The notes beneath the pieces are model-generated. The model did no database searches and was not told the origin of the DNA. It was given only the letters and a program-made list of their open reading frames with translations. Below are positions 1 through 12,300 of a stretch of 64,000 nt of DNA, one piece after another. The DNA is from Nageia nagi. Its lineage: Eukaryota; Pinophyta. The stretch lies in assembly GCA_050084985.1 (NCBI GenBank), contig JBITNC010000001.1:47678001-47742000 (forward strand), given 5' to 3'. The position numbers and the translations under genes were made by a program. Within the stretch, counting starts at the first letter, position 1. Every line of letters starts with the position of its first letter.

Positions 1-314
1 TTCGAGATATTGGTCATGGGCAAGGGAAATACTATGCTGTGAATGTCCCTCTGGATGATGGAATTGATGATGAAAGTTTTCAGTCGCTTTTTAAACCAAT
101 TGTTCAACGAGTAATGACAGTTTATAATCCTGAGGCAGTTGTTCTTCAGTGTGGAGCCGATTCTTTGTCTGGAGACAGGTTAGGCTGTTTTAATCTTTCT
201 GTAAAAGGTCATGCAGAGTGTGTACGATACATGAGATCTTTCAATGTTCCACTTCTACTCTTGGGTGGTGGTGGGTACACAATTCGAAATGTTGCACGAT
301 GTTGGTGCTATGAG
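1..314 (+). CDS. HDA19-like: HDA exon a (partial at window edge): catalytic core
   Basis: Codons begin at base 3. The exon encodes 104 residues of the deacetylase domain starting [20 protein letters not shown]. The GAD aspartate (codon at 159-161) is the third zinc ligand in class I enzymes, and the tyrosine in [14 protein letters not shown] (codon at 276-278) is the transition-state tyrosine. The exon ends CWCYE with donor GT at 315, phase 0. The open frame runs on past the donor only to a chance stop near 336, so the splice site rather than the ORF end marks the boundary. Confidence 0.93.
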
Positions 315-3300
315 GTATTCATGTTAAGTAGCTTTTAGTGTTTATGCATTTCTAGGAGTCAATCTTGAATATTGTAATTTAAAAGGTTTGCTTCCATATG
401 TTCAGACAGGTGTTGCAGTAGGTCTAGAGGTTGATGACAAAATGCCTCAGCATGAATATTATGAGTATTTTGGCCCTGATTATACTCTTCATGTGGCTCC
501 CAGTAATATGGAAAACAAAAACACAAGACACATGCTGGATAAAATTAGGTCAGTGAGAAACTCTGCAATTCCAAACATGACTTCTTTCTTATCCAAAATT
601 TGAATATATAATTGTATTTCAATTTGAAAAATACTTAGTTATTTTAGTGAACATTGATTCTCCATTTATCAGTCTATCACACTGTATGTTGTAGACATTT
701 AAGCAAAATTTTTTTGGTATTATGTCGTTACACAGGTCCAAACTACTTGAGAATATTAATTCAATGCCATGTGCACCTAGCGTTCAATTTCAAGAGCGTC
801 CTCCAGATACTGACTTCCCTGAGCTGGTAGATTGATATCTGCTCTTTCTTTTAGAAGTTCAACTTGCAGAAGTATGTAATACATTAAATTATTTCTGGAC
901 TGTCATAAACGTGCAGGAAGAAGGGGATTATGATACACGCACTAGAGGTAATAAATGGGATGGAACAAGCTATGATTCTGATTCAGAGAATGGTGACTCA
1001 AAACTTCGGAATCATGATGTACAAGAAGGTGCATTCCCTAGGTACGTGTGAAAGGTTCTCAGCCAATCACAAGTATTCGGCAGTCACACACTTTTAATGT
1101 ATGAAGTATATCACATTTGTGTGTTTTGAAAGTGTGGTAATTTTTTATGGTATTCAAGAACAGAGGATAACAAATCTACTCTGAACAAATTTATCCAAAG
1201 AAGTTTCTGGTCTTGGATTCTTTGGCAGTAAAAAGTGTATTGTGTGCATAAGGTCCTCATTCTTGCATACAGGATAGCTGACACTGATAAAGATGTCCAG
1301 TGATCAGCTGAATCTCTTTTATGGTTACGTTTAATGTCGTCATTCATTGCTAACTCTTGTTGGTACATGGCTTCATTCCTTTTAATTTCCAATTCGATAG
1401 TTAAACTTATCAAATTATTTTCAATATTTTTTGGGTTTATTTTCATATTCAAAAGATTGCTCATGGATCCCTTGTTTCATATTCAAGGCTCTATGTATTT
1501 ATAGTAAAGAGCTTATTTAACATTATAAGGATAATTTTCAAGTACAATATGCTGACGCCTTAGGATATTTTTAACTGCTTCTGTTAAATGTATGGAACAT
1601 TGATTTCAAAGAATGCTTGTGTATGTTAAGAGTTATTTGACACATTAAACTTTTATTGGTTCATCTACGAACTGAGCTTGTGGGCTTGCATTATATTTCA
1701 TCATACTATTTGATCCCTTAATCTGGCAATCTCCTTTGATTCTTGCCCTTTTGTTTTCTATGTCCGAAACTTTTTTATGTTCTAGATGGACAAAATGCTT
1801 TTCATATTTCTTTCAATGAATGGTGCAAGCTTGTCTATAATGGTCTTGAAGTGACATGTAATAGTGGCTAATTAATTCACCAGTATAAAAATTAGATATC
1901 CATCATGAATCTGGAATTCATTTAGTTGTTATTTTCTGGCTGTCATAGGCTAAAACTGTAGGACTATCTAGTTTGCTCAGCAATGGTATGCTGTACACTG
2001 CATCTTAAATTTTGATGGCGATAATGGTAATTGACAAGGCGCCTTGTGAATGGGCTTCGTTACTTCTTACATTCTGTGTATGGAGTGATTCCTTGAAATT
2101 TCCTGCTTTTGGGTTTAATGCTTACGACTTCATCATTGTGCAGTTATGATCCATGTGCCAAAGTTCCTGCTAATATTGACCTATTTCTGAATAGCTACCT
2201 CTAAAATTGCTTGAGAAGCTGAATTGTGCATTAGTGGAACCAAATGCTTAAGGGACTGATATGAAGAAAGTGTAATGACTCTCCTTTGAATTGCAAGTAT
2301 ATATTTTCTTGTTTACTGGGTCATATTGTTCATGGATTATATACCTTTTTCTTCTAGATATTCTGCTAGTTGATTCAGATCGTGTACAAAAGGTGGAATT
2401 GTGATTTGTTCATCTATTCACTGATTTTTACTTTTGGATGTAAGAAGACAAAGTAATTTATAAATGAAAGTTAAGAACCTTGCATTTTGGAAGCACATGA
2501 TTTGTAATAAACAGTCATTTGTTGAATGCATTTCAGTGTTTCAGACTTTCAGTTTATAAATGATCAATTCCTTGTGGTTGCATCTTTGGTTTTTTGATTC
2601 TGTATTTCAGATGTCTTTAAATGCTTCTAGGTTATTTACTATTATTGAACTGTTTCTATGGATAGGCAAATTGAACTGAAGATTTAAAGTCTAAATAGTA
2701 TTAAGGGTCATCTTTTGGTATAATATCATTGAAGCAGATAATGAACATTAAGGGATAGGAAATTTAGAGTTTCAGTTTTACTGGTTATTTGATAATTCAG
2801 TTTCACCTACAAGTTTGTCATCTATGCTTGTGGGGTAACTATATTTAATTGGAATGTCATTGAGTCGAAGTGTTTCAGACGTTGTCCTTTCTTCACATTC
2901 TTGTTGGATGGAATTTTCAAGCTATGTCTTTAAGACTGGTGCTTCATTACTGGAAGAGGATTATTCTTACAAGTTTGGTTAAAAAATCCTATCTGATAAT
3001 CCATAAGTCTGATGAAAGTGCCTTTTTCTTTTAAAGCATAAAATAAATCCTAGATTTGGCACTGAGTCCATGCCATCATTATTTACCTTTAAGTACCTCA
3101 GGATTAGAGAGCTCATTTGTTGCTAATGTGTCTGTTTAACAATAATCCAATGGTTGAAATTGATCCACAACTATAATATTTGTATAAATGGAGGGTTGAA
3201 ATTAATCCACAACTCTTTTTTCCATATTTAATTATTGTTTCATATTTAGTTGTTGTTATGTGATATTTGTTATTTTTTTTAATAAATAAAATAATATATT

Positions 3301-6300
3301 TGTGTGATATTTATTGCATCTTTATTTATAAATATTTTTATGTATTTTTATTTAATAATATTTATGTAATGTATATGGTGCATTCATTGAATTCTAATTT
3401 AAATCGATTTATATTTATAACTATACTTTAACTACTACATTTACAATTCAATTTATGAACATTACTAACTTAGATATCTGAAATATATATCTTGAAGATA
3501 AGATAGATACCTTGAGATTGATACTCCTTTGCATTTTTAAGATATATATTTAGAATTTCTGTACTAGGTTATGCTTTAAATGGAATGTTTTGGGACAATT
3601 TTGAATCTTTTCCTTGGTGTATATTCCGGTTTAATGGAGTTTACAAGCTGCCTTTAAGATTGATGCTTCATTATCACAAGATATCCCTGTTACAAATGGT
3701 TGATAACGCCAGTTTGTAAAAGATCTGAAAATATTTGAAAATATTCAAGTGTTTTTTTCTTATAATGAAAGAAAGAAAATCTTGGTTTAGCATTGAGCAC
3801 CATGTTGTCATTATATAACTTTTACTTTTAGTTAGAGCACTCCGCAAGGGTTTAATTTAACCATAAGCTTGAGGGCTGAAACATACAGAGGTATGGATTT
3901 GAACCAATTACTAAGATCCAAAGTTTTCTTTTGTAGGGGCGCCTCTTATGCCTATAGGTGTGCTAGCTAGACAGTGATATAAAACTAACTTTACTATGAA
4001 AGATTAGGAAAATTGCAACTTTTGTTACATCAACCATACTTGTAGTTTGCAGTGTGCATGATCTCCTAAGAGCACATAGAACCATCAGAATGTGGAGATA
4101 TAAGAACTTTGTTTCAATTAGTTTTATCTAGTGCTTGTATTCATCTTAGTTTTTTGTTTTTAATATTTAAGTATTTCTAAATTTTCCTTTTCAGAGCTAT
4201 GGAAGTTTGACTGCTTTTGATCTACAGTGCAGCACTTAGCTTGAAGAGTGTGTTGCCTTGTTTAGCTATATAGAATAGATAATATTTGTTGGAAGTATGT
4301 TTGAGTTCATAATTAAATAATCTTCTGCCCTTGTGGGGGTATTGTATTGTGTAAAATATCAGCAGTAGGCTCATCTTATGCTTCAAATTGTTTGAACAAT
4401 GTTTGAGCAGGTCTACATTAAAATTGAATAAGGACCAGGGCAACCCAGTGTGTTATTATGAACCACCTAGTAGAAATAACAGAATAATATCCGAAATATA
4501 TCAAAATTTAATAACAGAATTTGAAGAGCAATAGAAGAATAATATCATTATATAATATCAAATGAAAAATATCTTGCAACAGCCAAATCCTTAATATCGA
4601 TAAATAGAAGTCCAAAGATGATAGCTTCCACTAGTTGGAGGGGGTGAACCTCGTACCAACTTCAAGGGGGAAAGCTTCAAATGTTGAAATTGATAATGAG
4701 TATTACATGTGCTCCTATTTATATGGTATTATTTTTAATAATGGTTTCACCCCACATCGAGTGTAACCAACGTAGGCCAAAGGAATGATTACATGCATCT
4801 TTACATTTCATGCTTTAATTTGGACTGTTGCACAAATATTTTCTTATGAGAACCATATTCTTCCTTTGAGAAGGTTTTCCTCTAGAGGAGTCAGTATAGC
4901 ATTTCTCAAATAATTGGTTCCATTCAATTATGCAAATTCTGGATGCATCTCCCAAAGTGAGAATCGCCATACAATTCAGCCTCTTTGGACCTCATACTTA
5001 AAACCACAATGTAGATTCAAGATCTACTCCTCTTTTTGGGAGATGCCTAGCTTGATGGTTCGGGTGTTTAATTAATTGTCTTTTGATGAAGCTGATTCCA
5101 CTTGATATATTGATCCTCAATGTAATGGACAGGAGAGAACTCTGTTTGAAGAGAATGAATGATGTTCTTACATGTTACCAAGGCTTTTATGTATTCTTGC
5201 ACATTTTGGAGTATTATTCTCACCAAGTCAGTGCCTTTGGTGTGAACTTCAATGTGGCAATCCTTATTTCCTTCATATCTGAATAGGTTTGCATGGAGAA
5301 AAAGGATTCAAAGATTTGGATCCAACCATCCAATGCATCTGCATTGGTACATCTTTGAAAATATTGTGCGTCTATAAACCAATATTGGATGATGATCCAA
5401 TAGCAAGGGGTTGGTAGTAGCCAAGCAAAGGATCTAGGTGAACTGCTAATTCATTCTTGACTATGGCAGTAATTCTTTTGTTGTGCTAGCACATTCTCGG
5501 CTATGATAGTAATTCTTTGTTGTGCTAGCACATTCTTGACCATGATAGTAATGTTAGTTGATGTTGTGGATGATGTGTTTCTTGTCATCTGAGATTATAT
5601 GGAGGAAACATGGTCCATAGAATGTAATCAGACAGGTTTTCTGTAGGTACTTAAATCTTAATACGCTCTGATCTCTTTATGAGGGGTACAGAGCAGTTCA
5701 TGCCATTCTTATTGTTATTCTTCAAACCCCCTTGGATCTAGATGACTCCATGATCTAGGTGCATCTTCAGTTTTAACTGTATCCCAGCTGATGTGGGCCC
5801 CACTGAACTGTTCCTTTGACTCAAGTAACCACTCAATGAGGGTCAATGAGGCAATAATGGTTGGTGTTAACCTCTATATTCTAAGTTTTGGAAGCAAGTG
5901 TCGAGATACTTAAACATGAAGTATCGTCACCTTGTGCAATGTATCATACAAAATACCTAAAAATGTTTTTTCACCTATTCACTCACCTAATTTGTTGGCA
6001 TTCGCACCTCTAACTCTTTGACTCTCACTACTTTGACAATGATAGAGATGCAAACTTGCAAAAGTCTCAAAAGGCATTTTCACCCATTCCACTAATTCGT
6101 AGGTCATACCTTCCGAACCCTTAAACTGTTACAAGCTTAGATAATTAGAAACATACAAACCTTCAAAACCTTGGACTTAAAGTTTACAATTGGTCACCCC
6201 TACATCCAACAAAATAACCATGTATGATATGTTGAGAGAAGAATGGAAAATGTGTCCCAGCAGTGATGAAGCGGAAGGGACTAAAGAGTCAAGCAAATGG

Positions 6301-9300
6301 ACAAGGGCCCCCTGACAATTCATCCGATTGCCTCTTCTAAAAAGAAGCCAAAAATAGAAGACAATCTGGTACTAAAGACCACACAAGGTAACACCTCTAA
6401 TGTAGATATTCAAGGGGCCTTTATCATTTATTGAGTTGGGAAGTGTTGTGCCCTACACAACTCACCCCAAAATCTCGTGATTTTGGGAATCCATCGCAAT
6501 TCATGTATGTGCAACACCACGTTTTGTCTTGTGTCTTCTTGACTCTAACTAATTGGGAATTACATTTATCACCCTAAAGCCTAATTATTGCTAAATCGCC
6601 CGGCCTTAGTCGTGTTAGAATGATAGCCAAAATCTTTCAAAAAAATGGCTAAATTTGGAATTTCAAGTTGAGTCTAGGCGAACCAAGGGAACCCCAATCA
6701 AGTCAAGTCGAGTCAAGTGAGTCTAGGCCACTCCTAAGTCCAATGCATGCCTCAAAAAGATAGAATCTTGTCTTTTTGGAACGTGCGCTTGGATCAGGGA
6801 GTCGTCCAAGTCGGGGAAAGCAAACTGGGCCACTTCTAGGCCCAGTGCATGCCTCAAAAAGATAATCTTGTCTTTCTAGGATATGTGCTTGGGTTTGAGA
6901 GATGTCCAGATCGGAACAAGGATGAAGAAGGCAAGCAAGAGGCATTCCAAGTTAGGCGCATGCCTCAAAAAGACAAAATCTTGTCTTTTGGGAGCATGCG
7001 CTCAAGTTGGAAGGTCGTCTGGACGAGTCCAGAGATGGAGAAAGTGAAGTGCATCCACGCAGGAGGCAAGTGCATGCCTCAAAAAGACAATTTTGTCTTT
7101 TGGGGGCATGCGCTCAGGGCATAAGAGCATCCAGTTCGATTGAAAGGTGAAATTTGGTTAAGGCATGGAGCCTTGAAGCCAGTATCCAGCTTCAACAGGA
7201 CCAGAGGGGCAAGCGCATGGTTTGAAAAAACAAAATCTTGACTTCTTGAGGCATGCGCCTGACCCAAGGAGACATCAGGATGGGAAAAAAATGAAAATTT
7301 GGCCAAGTCCTAAAAGCAAAAAGTCGAAACTCAATCAATCTGGGCATCTGCAACTTAGCGCATGCCTAAGAAAGATAAAATCTTATCTTTTTGGGACATG
7401 TGCTCAAATTGGGAGAGTTGGAGAGTTGGGTGCATGTTTCAAATAGACAAAATCTTGTCTTTTTGAAACATGCACCTAGCTTGGGGGGTGTTCTAGTTGA
7501 GTACATTGGGTAAATTTGACAAGCTGGAACACCAGGAAGGGCAAAATTGGATAAGTTCAGGTCTCATCATGAGCATGAAGGGTCAAGACAAACGAGTGGG
7601 GAGTAAGAAGAATCGACGGGCGAAGAGCATGCATCCTTAGGTTGAGCGCATGCTCCAGAAAGACAAAATCTTGTCTTTTTGGGCATGCTCTTGTCTTGGA
7701 AGAACCCTATACCCCCCATGTCCAATTTCCGACATCTAGGCATGGAAGTTTGAGCATACACGCATCTCGAGGTCGACCATCTGGATGGCCAAGATCAATT
7801 CCTCCTCATGCATGGCCAACTAGGGTTTCTTGGAGACCTAAATTTACCTATAAATACAAGCCCAAGGGCTCATTTTCTCAAATTCAAGTCTATCTCCTCT
7901 TCATCTTTTGTGCTAGATTTCAAGGTAGAAGACAAAATTTGAATTTCGAATCCATTACATCACTTTGCAAGGCTTGCTTAAGGAGTTGGGAGGCCAAATA
8001 GGTCAACGTAGGAGTCATAGCATCCTTGGATGACCAACACATCACCTCCAGAGGCTTTCGTCATCCACTTGAGAACATGACCACTTCAAAGAGCAATTCG
8101 GCCAAGGACATTGCAAGAGATCTAGAAACATCGAGGCAAGATTGCATCATTACCATCTGCGAGAAAGAACCCTACCTCAAGGGGCCAAATTTTCTAAGAA
8201 TGGGTTTGCCACAATTGGGGATATAGACTGGCAAAAGGTAGACTCCATGTAGATGAGGGATAGGATACATGGTATGCAAATCAATGAGCTAAAACAAGAC
8301 ATTGTATTCTTCTTCGAGCTCTCTAACTGCACCTTCGTCCCATTCATAGCCCCTTTTCCAGAATTGTGCATAGAAGTCAACCATCATTGGTAGAAAGGAG
8401 GGAGGGTGCTCCAAGATATCAAAGGAAATGTCATCATGGACTTCAGCCTCGAGGCCATCAAAACGACATTTCATTGGACTTCAGAGGGAAACTTCGAGTA
8501 TAGTGAAGCGGAGTCACTTGCATGCTATCAGGACACCAATAGGGTTGTCGTTGCTATTAGGAACTAGATGCTGGATGAGCATCATGGCCTAAAGGGGAAT
8601 GCTCTCATCACTGCCCCTTGCTCTAACTTCTACCACTCTGTGGAATTGATGATCTTGATGCTGTTTAGAGTCTTGGGTAAAGAACATGCATCTAAGTTTG
8701 TAAAAGAATTCTTTGGCTTCATCGTGGAGATAGCTAGAGGGAGGAAGATCAAGTGGAGCAAGGTTTTGAGTGACACCATCACAAATCAGTTGTCATCTAT
8801 GGGTACCACACGAAAGTTCTACCTCAACTCTTACTTGGTGTACTTGTTGCTTCATGGTAATTACAGGTCTACGGTTCTACGGGAAGTAGCATGGATTGAA
8901 AAAGGGACATATGCTGTTTGGAAGTGCTACCCCAAATGGAAAATTGAAAGAAGATGGGATAGTTTCTTCATGAAGAATGATGGATGGGAATATGAGATCT
9001 ACAAAGAGATTAAAGGAGAAATCACGATAGCCAGGATCTCGAATTCAGCCCAAGATGCACTGAGGAAGCATGGGGACTTCTTCATCCATCATCAACACTA
9101 TTCCTACATCTAGATCTATGGATCAACTGTAGAGCCATATCAATTGCCTAGATATGTGAGCAACAAATTTCTCTCGATGGAGATGATGAGGTAGTTGACC
9201 CACTTGCATGAGCACGTATGGCATAAGAAATCGGCCACCTCAAATTTGCCAATCATAGTTGAAGAATACCAATGCAAAACTTGGGCAAATGTTGATTCCA

Positions 9301-12300
9301 TGAGAGAGGAATTGGGAGAAATTCAACTTCAAGAAGATGCTCGCCACAAGTCACTCTTATCTTGAGCACAAGATTCATGGATTCTACATGAAGGAGAGGA
9401 AGAGAGCTTATGAACATAAGCCACTTAGAGAAGAGGATCCCTTTAGGAACATAAGCAATGAGGTGGATATGAAGAAGATCCGTGCCAAGATGCATGAAGA
9501 TGCTCAAAAGCAACAATAGACCATGGAGGCTACTATTGACAAAAGGTAACAATCGAGAGGGAGGAGACCACAAGAATCCACATTTAGAGTCACCCAATTC
9601 CCCTTAACAATTGAGGAGCCTGTTGGCGAGTATGCCTCAATGCATGGCAAGAATCTGGTTGAGCAGGTAGTGTAGCAAGTTAGAGACACCATAGATGAGC
9701 ATGACGTGAAAGAGCTAGAACATGTGGCCATTGATAAGATGGTAAGGTGTGTCAGGAAGATAGAGAAGGATTTGTCACCACCAGAAAGACCACCTAGAGG
9801 ATCGACTTCACGCCCATCCCCACTCGTTCCACCATCTGGATCTGCATCCTCTAGTCCCTTGTAGGAACCTGGTGACAGTCAAGAAGGTGAGCTAGAGAAT
9901 GAATGGGAAGAAAAGTCGGAAAAAGAATGAGAAGAAGAGCCAGAGAATGAACAAGAAGCTAGTACAACTCCACGCAATGATATTTCGAATGCTCAAAAGG
10001 ATGATGAATCCTTGGAGATTTTGAAGGTAGTCCACAATCCTACTTCTTTAGAGCCTTCAATGTCTCAAAGGAAAGGTAAAGGCCCAACTTCCGAATTAGT
10101 ACCAAGGAGAGCACAATTGAAAAGAGCATCTCAGTCTCGGTCGTCAGGGGCATCCAAGGAGAACATAGAAGAAGAAGATAGACCTTTGAAGAGGACTAAG
10201 AGAAAAGTCACCAAGATTAAAGAACCAATTATTGAGACCCACCAACCATCAACCAATGATGAGTGGGATGTTGACATGGATGAGTGCCTCGATGTTGTCA
10301 ACATGGATATCGGGGAGTTTGGAGTAAGAGAGGTCAATGACCAAATCGAAGAAAGCTCCACTCGTCCGGGTAAGAGTCAAACCTATGTGCATATGATCGA
10401 CAATGCAGTTCACATCAAGACCATAGTTGTTGACAAGGACAATTGTTAATGTCCCGGAGACCTTCAGCAAATAAATCAGATCATTAATACAGGTCCCATT
10501 GGCGTGGTTGGCAGGAAGTATGCAATCATATCTAACACAAAGGCAATTGCCAAGGATGGGCTGCTAAAGGAGAAAGAGATAAAGAGCCTCAAGAAGGAGT
10601 TGGCCGCCCGGAAGAGATTGACTAGAGAGATTGAGTTTGCCAGAGTACCCCTAGAGGAACTCCAAAGGATAAAGCCTCTCAAGGAGGGCATGATTCAGTA
10701 AAATATGAAGTGATCAACAAGGTTTTGACAATGGTGGAGTAGTTCATTAGTGCTTTGCAAAGGGTCTCGTTTGAGGAGCAAAAATTGAAAGATATTCTGA
10801 CTAAAAGGGTCAACCTCCCCAGAATTTTAAAATCTTGGAAACCCATGATAATGAGATTTGAGATGACACAAAACCAAAGGCCCAAGGATGCCAGATCTTG
10901 TGAAGACTATTGGTTCTACTTGGGTGTGATCCACCAGGTAGCTACTCGCTTCCAAGAAGTGAAAAAAGAGGTGAATATAATCAATGACAAGGCTAATACA
11001 AGCCTTGAATAGATGGACTTCTAGGTTAAGTTTCTAGATGACGACATCACCATCAGGGAGATGGGCTTGGTAGTGATAGAGGTCAAACATCTTCAAAGTC
11101 TGTTCATGATAGAAGATGTGAACACTTACCAGTCTAGAAGTCATCTTAGACATATGTTGAGAGCCCATGCATGGAAGCTTGAGATGTAGAGACTGATTGA
11201 TGAGGTTGGATGTTGTGTTGCTAAGAACAAACCCAATATTTCAGAGATGATGCACGGGTTGGAGATTACAACGAAGTTCCTTGATGAGGACTTCGAGGAT
11301 CGAGTTGTAGCCTTGGGTCCACTATCGTCATAGTTATTATTTTTAGTTTTATTTTTATTTTCAAGAAAATCACATTTATTTTGAGGAAAATACTTTATAA
11401 AATATTATTTTATTTCCAAACTTGTGATGGATGAGGATTTGCTCCCACAAATTTGGAAGGGATCTTGTAATGCCACATGGTATCTTTTTATTGGATCATA
11501 TTTGTTTTTCTCGTAACTCGTAATTAGGGTTAGGGCAACACTTTTGGTTGCTTGAAAAACTATTTATACCCCATTTTGATTCATTTGCAGGGGGGATTGA
11601 CACTTTAACAATTGGAAGGAACTTTTGCATGCAACTCAAATATTCTCTAAATTGTTAATTGTGGTGTATATGAATGCAATTATTTTTATATGCTCTCATA
11701 TTGTAATGCCAAATTTGAATGAATGGATGACAATGTTGTCTAGTTTGTTCTATTACTGCTTTGTGTTAACTCAAATAACTTGGTGCATCTTGTAAATTCC
11801 GTGTCAAGTGGACAAGAGAATGCTTGGAAATCTTATGAAGTGGTTGATTAGCATGTTGTTTGTGATATTTTGCCATTTGCAATCTTAGGCTTGGATACTT
11901 CAAAATGTCTTGTTGATGTCGCTCATAGTAGGAACTTCACTTGGATCATTGACTGTTACCTCCATCCCATTCTATACCATCCTTGCTACAGCTTCACACT
12001 CCTTCCACTAGACCATTCGTGTTGTTGGCTAGTGGGACGGATTAAGGGTTCCTGGAACCTATGCTAGGACCTAGCAAGTCGACTTATGAGGATTTTATCC
12101 CAAACCTATGAGTACACATGCCTATAGTTGCATCCTACTACCCACAGTCTTTCTACCAATTTTTCATTTTTATTTTACACCTTTTTTTTGAGCGGCTTTC
12201 GCACCCATTTGTCTCCCTTAGCAATTTCCTGAAATAACACACTTGAAGCATAAGTGCAGAACTCAGAGTCCCTTGAATCCATACATGATATTCATGTTGG

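Noticed and set aside
1111-1464. 117-codon antisense open frame next to the HDA exons
   Set aside because: No recognisable motif; lies at the start of the large intron and is consistent with chance.
7642-8001. 119-codon frame overlapping the last palindrome and the TATA box
   Set aside because: It translates the hairpin repeat and promoter region; composition is non-protein-like and it breaks at the unit's end.
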